DNA from: Zygnema cylindricum
Lineage: Eukaryota; Streptophyta; Zygnematophyceae; Zygnematales; Zygnemataceae
Length of the DNA: 31,897 bases
Assembly (NCBI GenBank): GCA_037447655.1
Contig: JBBHKE010003256.1
Location: 1-31,897 of the forward strand
Direction: 5' to 3'
The notes under the pieces were generated by a model, which saw nothing but the letters and a program-made list of their open reading frames with translations, had not been told where the DNA came from and did no database searches. The translations under genes were made by a program, and so were the position numbers. Shown here piece after piece: positions 1 to 8,812 of this stretch (position 1 is the first letter of the stretch; each line of letters opens with the position of its first letter).

Positions 1-185
1 CACTTTTGGAAAAATAATGTTCTGAACTTGAACCAACATAAGGAGCCATAATTATTAAAAACCTAAAGCTCAAATTCAGCTTTTAGTCGTACCACAAACT
101 TTGACAAATAATTGCAAAACAAGAATTATTTAACTAATCCTGTAAAGCGACCGCACAACAGGGATTTGAACCAGCTCTGAAATCA

Positions 186-690
186 AATCATCAACGACCT
201 AAACCCTAATCTTAAACCCTAACCCTAAACCCTAATCCCAAACCCTAACCTAACCCTAACCCTAATTTGAATCTCTAGCCAAGTCCTCATCTTACTCGTC
301 ACTGTAACCCCTGTGGCCCTTGTTTTATCCCTAAATTGCTAAAACCTCACCTAGTCCTTTCTTAAAACCCTCCCTTCTAGCCCTAACCTTAACCCTTACC
401 CTAACCTTCATGTTTACCATTAACCCTAGCCCTTTAATTCCGAACCCTAATTCTCGCCCTAAAGCTTAACCCTAATTCCTTATTTGAACCCAAGACCTAA
501 ACCTAATTAAACCTAATCAAAATCCTAATTCTAGCCCTGAACCCCTGACCTAACTTGAACCCTGAAACCCCTCAGCAACCAGTTTTACCCCTTTAAACCC
601 TTTCAAAACCCCCCAATGAAATCCCCTAGAAGCCTTAAAAACACTTTAGAATCCTTTAGACCAGTTTAAAACCGTTTAAAACCCCATAAA
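186..690. repeat. Degenerate telomere-like CCCTAA repeats
   Basis: Many CCCTAA and CCCTAAA units lie in loose tandem from about 186 to 500, for example the near-perfect run at 186-265. From 540 to 690 they decay into AAACCC/TTTAAAACC variants. Both the 6-nt (TTAGGG) and the plant 7-nt (TTTAGGG) spacing occur. The units are too diverged and too short in total to be a functional chromosome end, so this reads as an interstitial or subtelomeric relic. Confidence 0.8.
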
Positions 691-840
691 TACCTTGTGA
701 AAATGTTCAACGCCACTTTTAGCGCAATCGAGAAGCGAGAGTCCACTTGCGACTCTTTGATTCATGGAGGCGCTTGTGTCAATTACGAAAACGACAAGCA
801 TTGCGCCACGTGGCAGGCGCTGGGGAGAAAACTAGGTTGG

Positions 841-905
841 GTTACTGCTAGGATTAGGGTTAGGATAGGATTAGGGTTATGGCTAGGGTTAAGGCTAGGT
901 TAAGA
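841..905. repeat. Telomere-like TTAGGG repeats, opposite orientation
   Basis: About eight TTAGGG/CTAGGG/ATTAGG-type units run in the opposite orientation to the CCCTAA block at 186-500. The two blocks flank roughly 340 bp of non-repeat DNA, giving an inverted arrangement of telomere-like DNA. Short reading frames here are repeat translations, not genes. Confidence 0.7.
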
Positions 906-1616
906 TTTGATTCGGCACTGTTTCGTAAAATTAGGTCATTTGGCGTACGGAAATATCTTGTCCGTATGGTACAGTACCGGATGGTGCTGGGAAACTTCAC
1001 AGGACGTGACGGAAACGTGACGTGACAGGGAGAGTGACGTTCCCGCTGAATTTCAAAAGATGCAAAAGTTAAGACTTGTGACGTGACGGTCGAACAAAAA
1101 TCCAACGGCTGTGATTGAGCGACTACGATTTCTGAAAATCGTACGGGACCAAATGAAAAGATTTTCCCCATTATGCACCGATAAAAACGTTTTTTCAGTC
1201 CCTCTTCATCGGTCCAATCGGCAAGTATGCAACCTGCGGGACATCGGGTTCCGGCGGAAACGAGGGATTATGGAACACGCTAATCAGAAACACGTAAAGT
1301 GGGATTTTCTCAAGCACGTAAATCCTGAAACGCGAAAACCGAGACGCGTAACTCTTACAGGAAGGGGACATGTCTCTTTACGTGATTACTTCGTTACGAC
1401 ATTGTAATTCAAGTTGCATGCGGGAACTCAAACTGTCAGAGTGCCAGGTGGAGAATCCTACAGAAATTCGTACAGAAATCCGTACATAAATTCGTACAGA
1501 GTCCTTTATAAGCTTGTTTTGGCCGCCGGAGTGTCGTACGGCAGATTGCTGTTCTCAAAAATCATCACGACGCCGTCACCTGTTCACAACTTCACATTCG
1601 TCCTCGCTGTCCAAAC
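906..1616. other. Gene-free stretch with small tandem motifs
   Basis: No coding region is supported. An ACGTGAC motif recurs at about 1000-1090. A 12-bp unit close to ATTCGTACAGAA is repeated about four times at 1457-1501. Reading frames under 100 codons here overlap each other on both strands and match no family I recognise. Confidence 0.5.
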
Positions 1617-1662
1617 TACACCGCGAATCGCTATTAGCGTACATCACGCTAATTGGGGTACC
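1617..1662 (+). mobile_element. Single end of a TACACCG-type foldback element
   Basis: The sequence TACACCGCGAATCGCTATTAG is followed by an inverted copy of its GCGTAnnnnnGCTAAT core. It matches the termini of the complete elements at 2386-2897 and 24782-25301. I could not find a matching right end nearby, so this is probably a solo or truncated end. Confidence 0.5.
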
Positions 1663-1950
1663 TATTTTTTTAAGGCAAATTCTCAAATAGAATAAAGTAC
1701 GCTAAATGTTTCTGAACGTTATTTGAGGTAACCCCGCTCAATACGGTTCGTAACTGTAATTTAGTGCCCTTTAAACAAGATTTTGCAAATTAACACTGTT
1801 GATAAAGTAATTTTCATGTCACTAGTATATTTCCTAGACTCTAGATGGGAGAGAGAGAGTTAGGCGGAGAGCCACCATGGCTGTCTCTTTGGCAGACAAG
1901 GTGCAGACAAAGGAGAGAGATAGAAAGGAGTGCCTTTAACAAAAAAAAAA

Positions 1951-2018
1951 TTGTGACCAGACTAGGATTCAATTCTGGCCCTTACACAATCAACGTCGGT
2001 CGTATCCATTAGGTCCTC
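1951..2018 (-). other. tRNA-like relic (tRNA-Arg-like) with oligo-T terminator
   Basis: Read on the minus strand, CCTAATGGATA resembles the A box and D loop of plant tRNA-Arg. AATTGAATCC lies about 40 nt downstream, where a B box is expected. A run of ten T (forward A-run 1941-1950) follows directly, as for an RNA polymerase III terminator. The acceptor and D stems do not pair well, so this is a pseudogene or the head of a SINE rather than a working tRNA. Confidence 0.4.
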
Positions 2019-2385
2019 ATGAAACGTTACATGTAATAAATATAATTCGTATTCCAACATGGCACTATTCTACATACTCATGAACGAAACGACATACACG
2101 AAAAGACATTGAATTTAAATGGACGCAACTAATTGTCGACTTCAGATCCAACGGCGCACATTGGAGCCGACACACAGGAGTAGACATTTAGCGGTTTGCG
2201 AGCTAATGGCGGCGGCCGTCACGTGGCAAGCCATGAGTGGACATCGGATTTTACACGGAGAGCAACTACGCTTCAGGAACTGACTGGCGTCAGCGAGACG
2301 GCCATGGCGTACCATGGCCGTACAAGAATTACAGCGGCACGTGTACCTTGTTGTACCTTACAGTCTTATGATTGGTTAGGTGTAG
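2019..2385. other. No recognisable gene
   Basis: Only short, unrelated reading frames are present. I see no domain, RNA gene or repeat that can be supported. Confidence 0.4.
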
Positions 2386-2897
2386 TACACCGCCAATCGT
2401 TTTTAGCGTATAGAAATAATTACCGTGGTGTACGTTATTTAAAAATTTGAAAATTTTGGAAAGAATCATACATTCTAATTGTTTGATTATGGTAATTTGT
2501 ATCTTTGAAAAAAAGAATGTCGGTCGCAAACATGCTTACACTAATATAGGTTTCCGTACAAATTCTAACAAATCGTACATTCACACGGTCGAAACACGGC
2601 TGTCGGACGAATATGTGCGAACGGTATTTTTTACGATCTGGTTTTTTTTCCTTGTTAGAACGCACATTCTCATGCGTCCGCGGTTACTAAAACTAATTTA
2701 TTGTACTTTTTAACTTAAAAAGGTACATTTATGTACGGTCTGACACTGACCATACACCACTCTATTTAAGAGAAAACGTACTGAAAATAACCTTAAATAG
2801 AATAAAGAAAAAAATAGAATGAACTACACTAATGGAGAATAAAAAAAAAAGCGGGAAGGAATTAGCGTACACAACGCTAATAACGATTGGCGGTGTA
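2386..2897 (+). mobile_element. Foldback/MITE element, about 512 bp, TACACCGCC ends
   Basis: The left end TACACCGCCAATCGT and the right end CGATTGGCGGTGTA are perfect inverted repeats over about 14 bp. Both continue into TTAGCGT-type sequence. The TA dinucleotides at the ends would fit a TA target duplication, but this cannot be distinguished from element sequence. There is no transposase, so the element is non-autonomous. Internal sequence is AT-rich with CTATTTAA and AATAGAATAAAG motifs shared with the element at 24782-25301. Confidence 0.75.
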
Positions 2898-5580
2898 GTA
2901 CAGCGTCATGTAACGCATGTACGACAAATTATATTTTGCAGGGCTGTCCATAGAACCATCCTTAATTGTTTTTTGATTTTTTCAATGATTACGGAAGGCA
3001 AGCTAAAAAACCCTAAAAATAACCCTAAAAAGCCTTTAAAAACCATTAAAATCCCTTAAAAATCCTTAAAAATCCTAAAAGGTCATTGGTCACTGCAAAG
3101 AACTCAAAGAAACATGTGAGAATCGCTCACATGAAATTTGGGCCAATCAGAAACGCCCGAATGACTATTATTTGTCTGGTTGCAGATTTCATATTTGTTC
3201 GGTCAATTTTTGTCGGTAAAATTACTTTAACCGCTACGGTAAAGTTGCAAGATTCAGTATGGGTATCGACTGTACTGGAATAGAATAGAATGGGCTATTG
3301 CCGGTTTGACGGTTCGATCCTCCGCATAGATCGTCGTCAGCTTGCTGGCGCCAATCGGGGAAGAATTTACTAGTTTGTCGTTTAGTGACAAAACTGCAGA
3401 AAAGCCAAAATGCAATAATTTCTTTGCTGTCATGAAAGATTTCGACTGCCCATCCACCCCCTCCACTCTCCACTGTCCACACCCTCGTTTTAAATATTAA
3501 AAACCTTTGGAATCAGCCGCCCGCGGTTAAAGCTAGGACTGCGGCCGTACAGTGACAAACTGTACAACTACAGGTACGGTTTCGTACAAAAGCGTTAATA
3601 TTATTGTACGGATATAGATGTGGTTCCGTACAAAAGCGTGAAAATTGAGCTACATGCAATATTGCAATTTGACTAATGACTGTTTGACAACCAGCCGCTG
3701 AAAATCTTGTTTGACAGCAATATGTCGGTGCCAGCCTTTCCAGCGAATCATTGCCAGGTGGCGGGCATATGAGATCAAATGATTCGATTCTTTGGAAATC
3801 GGAGGAAAAAAATGCATCTGTCTGCCCGAGATTTTCACCGACAAATTATGCCGAAGGCTTCGTATGTCCGTACATTGCGGCGGTGACCGTGGAGGAAATT
3901 GCGCGCCTCCGCCGACTTTTCTATAGCCGCGCGCATGTTACTTGTTTTAAATTTTCTAGCCAGAAATGACAAAATAGTACGACCCAATAGCATGCAGTCG
4001 AGGACTTCCACCTTATCTTGTTAAATGTGTACGAAGAGATTGTGAAATTACTGTACTTAAATAGCACCATAGTTCATAAAATAATTAAATATGTATAGAA
4101 TTTTCAGCGTACGATATACATATTATATATTTTTTTAGTAAACGTCTATATAATACACACGTCAGTATCGGACGACAGAATAGGGACAGAAATTCGACGA
4201 ATCCAACGGTCCACGTGGACTAATGTCCCGTATCTATATTGTTAAGTGCGAAGCCAAAAAGTACATTTTAAACAAACGTTTATCGGTTTATCTGACCGCA
4301 AAAAAACCTTTCTAAAAACCCAAGCGTCTGCCTATCCGCGATTATTTCCACGTTGTTGATTTTTGATTGGCTGCGTGAGTAGAGGGTAATCATTTCTTCT
4401 TAAGCAAGGGCAGTCAGTTTTTTTTTTTGCCGCTGCCCCCGAGTTTGCGAATTTTCCTACATGTGTGATTGACTGTTTGAGCGCCGAGCAATCTTTTTTT
4501 TTTTTTTTTTTTTTGCTCTTAGACCGTCGTGCGTAGCATGAGCAGTGTACTTTGTGATAAAAAACTAAAAAAGCCTTTAAAACTTATGAATGGTATCCTC
4601 CAAATTTCTGATCGTCTTTACACTAAAATTAATAGACCAAAGCTTGAGTTAACACACATTTAAAATTTATTACAAAGCCAACCTCTTTTATAAACTTAAG
4701 AATTTAGACAAAGTATTCTTTTCATTGGGCAATGTTTGCTAAAAAAATGTTCATGGCATATCCAATTTGTGTTCAAAAGAGTCAAAATGAGACTCGGAAA
4801 ACCCATTTATTACATCGACGCTTAAAAAGCAAACAAAAAGGAAAAGGGGAAGTGAGACAATGACAAAACACAAAAGAAATGACAAAATAATTGAGAAAAA
4901 TAAGAAAAAAATACACTTATAAAGTTACAGATGAAACCAAGATAGTCGATAACTATTATTTTCATTCATCCTCGTTTCAGTTCGACATTGCGAAACTGGA
5001 AGGATACAATAAATGTTTGTAAACAAATTAGGCATTTGAAAAAAAAATCTTGAAGCCTAACCTATCTATGACTTTCTCTTTTCCTCCAAAATGCATAAAA
5101 ACATAGAAATATTTTAAGCTTCTAGAACTTTTTTTCTGAAGGTCGCACTCGTCAAAAACAAAGCTGCCAATTGGAAATAATTGTATAAACTAAGCGGAAA
5201 AAAAAAGTCTCCCTTTCAAAGCGAAAATGTGGAGTATACTAAATCACAAATTAAATAAAAAAATGATTGAGACCCAATCTAATAAAGGCTAAGATAAATA
5301 AAACTAAGAAACAAAGAAAGAAAAAGAGTATTTCGACACCTTATTTGTTTAAGTATGCTCTTCTTTTTCCTATGTAGGGTGCTTGGCACATGCGGTTTTT
5401 TATGTATAAAATTACAAAAATAGACCCTCAATGGCTCCATTTACGCATATTAGCAAATACCCTATCAATTATACCAGTTACACATCTGAGATTGTGGCAT
5501 AAAAAAAAACCCAAACAATATACTACCCCGTCTTCCTAAAAACAATAACACCTCTTTAACAACCTTCAAAAATTTTAATC
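2898..5580. other. Long gene-free stretch
   Basis: No gene is supported over 2.7 kb. Contents seen: an AAACCCTAAAAA/CCTTTAAAA degenerate repeat (3006-3082), two copies of a CGTACAAAAGCGT motif (about 3584-3640), a T21 run (4494-4514) and generally AT-rich DNA. The part nearest 5753 probably includes the 3' UTR of the minus-strand ARM gene. I could not choose a polyadenylation site with confidence; forward TTTATT (minus AATAAA) near 4806 is one candidate. Confidence 0.5.
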
Positions 5581-5599
5581 AAGGTAAAAATGCAGAAAC

Positions 5600-5735
5600 T
5601 AGACCCAAATTCCCAACACCCAAACCCTAAAATTCCCAACACCCAACCCTAAATCCCAAGTTTTACATACCAAACCCTGAACCTTACGCCCTCAACTCTA
5701 AACCCCAATCACAAACGCCAAAACCGTAAAAACCC
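5600..5735. repeat. CCCTAAA/CCCAACACC telomere-like repeat beside the ARM gene stop codon
   Basis: Loose tandem units such as AACCCTAAATCCC and CCCAACACCC fill the 150 bp just downstream of the minus-strand stop codon. They would be transcribed as TTTAGGG-type sequence in the 3' UTR. Divergence is similar to the block at 186-500. Confidence 0.6.
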
Positions 5736-5752
5736 CATTTGTGTCTCAAGCC

Positions 5753-7405
5753 TCACCGTCCCTTGAAACATCCGAACCCACTGAAACACCCACGTGCTCC
5801 CCTCGGCGAATTTCCAGGCGACGAATTTTCCGAATTTGATGTCGCAGACGACATATTTATGATCGCCAATGGTTTATCCATCGATGAAAGCGGCGACTTC
5901 TTTAACTTCGACGATTTTTCAACCGTCCTCGAAATGTTCGCTGTCGACATTGCATAATCTGAAAGGTCCTCTTCGTGACTGCCAGCTGTCCGAAGCAAAT
6001 CCATCAGAGCTTTGGCTTTAGATCTCCCTTTTGTCGTACCTTTTTCAACCAATCGGACGAGGGAAGGCATTAGAGCTTCGCCATGGATGACATCAAAAGC
6101 TTTTTCGCTTGTGGTTGCAAGAAGAAGAAGAACTCCCACCGCGTCTTCTCGAGCTCTATTTTTCGAGCTCGTTTCGACAACTTCGACTAAAGATGTGATT
6201 CCTCCTTCTTCTTCGATCGCTTTCCTTCCTTCGGCGACTTTTCCCAAGTTCACGAAAACAGCCATAACTTTCTCTTCCATTCCCTCCACTCCCTCAATTA
6301 AACACCCATTTAGCGCCATAACCCCTCCGCAATCTGCGATTTCTTTTGCCCCAATCGCATGTAAGGAAATTTGGTATAAAGCCAGAGCCGCGTCTTTTTT
6401 TCCTCTCGGGGTTCCTGCGAGCAATAACCGTAAAAGAGGTAAAACTGCACCAGCTTTACAAATCTGTACTTTATGGTCAGCATCTTCCCCCAGGACAAAA
6501 ATAGCTGCCGCTGCATTAGCTTTCGCTGTCGGGGTTCCATTTTTAATAACTTTAACTAACGCTTCAAATCCAAAATTTGCAGAAACTTCATTTTCGCACT
6601 GCTGAGAATTCGCCACATTTAAAAGTGTGGTAACACAATGTTCGACTGTATCAGGATCAGAAGAAGTCATCATAACTGAAAGAATAACCGGAATTCCTTT
6701 TGCCAAAATGAAACTTCTTTTGTTTTTCGGCTGTTTTTTAATTAATCCTCTCAAAATCGCAGCGACATCTCTTTGATCTTCAACAGTCCCTTTCCCAAGA
6801 GACATCACAACAGCTGAAATGTACCGAGAATCTTCTGAACGTTCTTCTCCGGAAATTTCCAGAGCGATAGATCGAATTCTTGGCGGACGGAATTTTGTTT
6901 TCCGTTTCACTGCGGAACTGTTAGGAGAATTGTCCCCGAGGTTACCAGAATTTATCGGAACTCTAGCCCAAAATGGCATTTCTTGACCCACAGGACTTCG
7001 AGGATCGACAGAACTCATAGATTGAGCTTTTCGATAAATCCCTTTTCCCTGAGAGTGAGGAGGAGCTGCAGCATGCGGTAAACACATCCCAAGTCCAGAA
7101 GGAAGTTTCATTTCCTCCGTCGTATTATTTCCATCTTCATCGTCGATGGAATTTTGAAGATTATTAGGAGAAAAATCGGGAACTTCGATAGTCAATTTTA
7201 ATTGTCGACCGGACTGTCGAGAAAATTCGTCTTGAATCAAAGAACTCGCACCTCGATGAGCTCCATTTTCATTATTTACATCAGGATCGGAAAAATCTTC
7301 GTGAAATTTTGACATTCGACGAACTTCTTCGTCATCGCAAACGGATCGTCGACGAGGAGAAGCCGATATTCGGTTCCAAAGGTTGGGCTTTGTAGGACTT
7401 CCATT
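5753..7405 (-). CDS. Armadillo-repeat protein, plant U-box/ARM type, terminal exon
   Basis: This is the last exon, 550 codons, ending in TGA at 5753-5755. Exon residues about 200-475 form a run of armadillo repeats typical of the C-terminal half of plant U-box E3 ligases and ARM-only proteins. Visible hallmarks are NAAAAIFVLG, AGAVLPLLRLLLAGTPRGKK, DAALALYQIS and ALMDLLR. ARM solenoids bind protein partners. No U-box is visible in this exon or in exon 1, so a ligase role cannot be assumed. Residues 1-195 are polar and Ser/Asn-rich. The tail is Ser-rich and ends in a Cys/Phe/Gly motif (GCFSGFGCF). The 5' boundary is set by TTTACAG before AATGGAAGT (AG at 7407-7406). Phase 0 joins it exactly to exon 1 (EEGK then NGSPTKP), continuing the Ser-Pro-basic motif series. 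The ORF is open with no internal stop, so the exon looks functional. Confidence 0.88.
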   Translation of the reverse strand, partial: NGSPTKPNLWNRISASPRRRSVCDDEEVRRMSKFHEDFSDPDVNNENGAHRGASSLIQDEFSRQSGRQLKLTIEVPDFSPNNLQNSIDDEDGNNTTEEMKLPSGLGMCLPHAAAPPHSQGKGIYRKAQSMSSVDPRSPVGQEMPFWARVPINSGNLGDNSPNSSAVKRKTKFRPPRIRSIALEISGEERSEDSRYISAVVMSLGKGTVEDQRDVAAILRGLIKKQPKNKRSFILAKGIPVILSVMMTSSDPDTVEHCVTTLLNVANSQQCENEVSANFGFEALVKVIKNGTPTAKANAAAAIFVLGEDADHKVQICKAGAVLPLLRLLLAGTPRGKKDAALALYQISLHAIGAKEIADCGGVMALNGCLIEGVEGMEEKVMAVFVNLGKVAEGRKAIEEEGGITSLVEVVETSSKNRAREDAVGVLLLLATTSEKAFDVIHGEALMPSLVRLVEKGTTKGRSKAKALMDLLRTAGSHEEDLSDYAMSTANISRTVEKSSKLKKSPLSSMDKPLAIINMSSATSNSENSSPGNSPRGARGCFSGFGCFKGR

Positions 7406-7534
7406 CTGTAAAGAGAGAGAGGGAGAGAGAGAGGAGAGAGAGGGAGAGAGAGAGAAGATAGGTAGAGACAATTTCATAAGCTTCCATTCTGTAGTGGAAG
7501 GGAGGGAGGAAGGGGTTTTGTCCAACTTCCACTC

Positions 7535-7608
<74 letters not shown>

Positions 7609-8629
7609 CGAGAAAAAGAGAGAGGACAAGTACAGACCATTCGATAAACTTCCATTCTATAGAGGGAGGGGTGGAGAGAGGGAGGGAGGGAGGGAAGGAG
7701 GGAGGAAGTGGGGGAGGGGAGAGGGATGGAGGGATGGAGGGAGGGAGGGAGGGAGGGAGGGAGGGAGTAGGAGGAAGGAGGGTGAGGGTGTGGGAGGGAG
7801 AGGGAGGGAGAGGGAGGGAGGCGGAGGGAAGGGTAGGGAGGGAGGGGGAGGGGAGAGGGAGGGAGGGGGAGGGAGAGGGAGGGAGAGGGAGGGAGGCAGA
7901 GGGAAGGGTAGGGAGGGAGGGGGAGGGGAGAGGGAGGGAGGGGGAGGGAGAGGGAGAGAGAGGGAGAGAGGGAGGGAGAGGGAGAGAGGGAGGAACGGGG
8001 GAGAGGGAGAGGGAGGGAGGGAGAGGGAGGGAGAGGGAGGGAGAGGGAATGAGGGAGGGAGGGAGAGGGAGGGAGAGGGAGGGAGAGGGAAGGAGGGAGG
8101 GAGGGAGAGCAAAAGAGGGTTAGGAAGAAGGGCAGAAGCGGAGAAAGAAATTGGGAGACATAAAGATAGAGATAGGAGATTGTGGAAGGAGAGAGAGAGG
8201 GAGGAGGGAGAGGAAGAAAACAGAGAGCATAGAGAAAGGGAAGGACAAGACAGGGAAGACGTTCAGAAAGAAATTGACAGGAAAGAAGGTTAATGAGAAA
8301 AGGCCAGAGAAAGAAGAGAAAGCACTTGAAGGATAGGAAGGGCATAGGAGGAGAGAGGTGAGATAGAGGGAGACAGGGAAAAGGGAAAGGAGACAGAAGG
8401 GCAAAGGAGAGAAAGGGAGAGGGAAAGAGAAAGATGTAAAGAGAGACAGAGAAGAATATCGAGAAAGAGAGAAAGTGAGAGATAGACAGGAAATGAGGGA
8501 GAGAGACAGAGAGACAGAGAGAGCAAGAGCGAGAGAGATAGAAAGAAAGAAAAACAGAGAAGGACAGAGATACACATAGAGACAGAAAGAGGAGTGAGCA
8601 GGATACAGGAAAAGAGAGAGAGAGAGAGG

Positions 8630-8668
<39 letters not shown>

Positions 8669-8812
8669 AGAGAAAGAGAGAGAGAGAGGGAGAGGGAGAG
8701 AGAGAAAGAGAGAGAGAGAGGGAGAGGGAGAGAGAGAAAGAGAGAGATAGGGAGAGGGAGAGAGAGGGTGGGAGAGAGAAAGGGAGAGAGACAGGGAGAG
8801 AGAGCTGCTTAC
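7406..8812 (-). other. Homopyrimidine intron (1407 bp) of the ARM gene
   Basis: The donor is AAG before GTAAGC (GT at forward 8812-8811). The acceptor is CTTTACAG, and both sides are phase 0. Nearly the whole intron is CT, CCT and CCCT on the sense strand (GA, GGA and GGGA on the plus strand), including (GA)n at 7539-7605 and GGGA/GGGAGA arrays at 7660-8130. The numerous open frames reading Ser-Leu-Pro or Arg-Glu-Gly through it on both strands are artefacts of the microsatellite. Three diverged copies of the exon-2 acceptor lie inside it near 7489, 7534 and 7657. Confidence 0.85.

Noticed and set aside
150-185. B-box-like GGTTCAAATCC on the minus strand suggesting a tRNA
   Set aside because: No A box at the right distance and the flanking bases do not form acceptor or D stems.
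6012-6605. 197-codon plus-strand frame opposite the ARM repeats
   Set aside because: Shadow of the minus-strand coding exon; it has no domain, while the minus strand shows clear ARM repeats.
7332-8345. Long minus-strand frame of Ser/Leu/Pro through the purine tract, and matching plus-strand Arg/Glu/Gly frames
   Set aside because: All frames on both strands stay open because the CT/GA repeat contains no stop codons. Splice signals at both ends show it is an intron.
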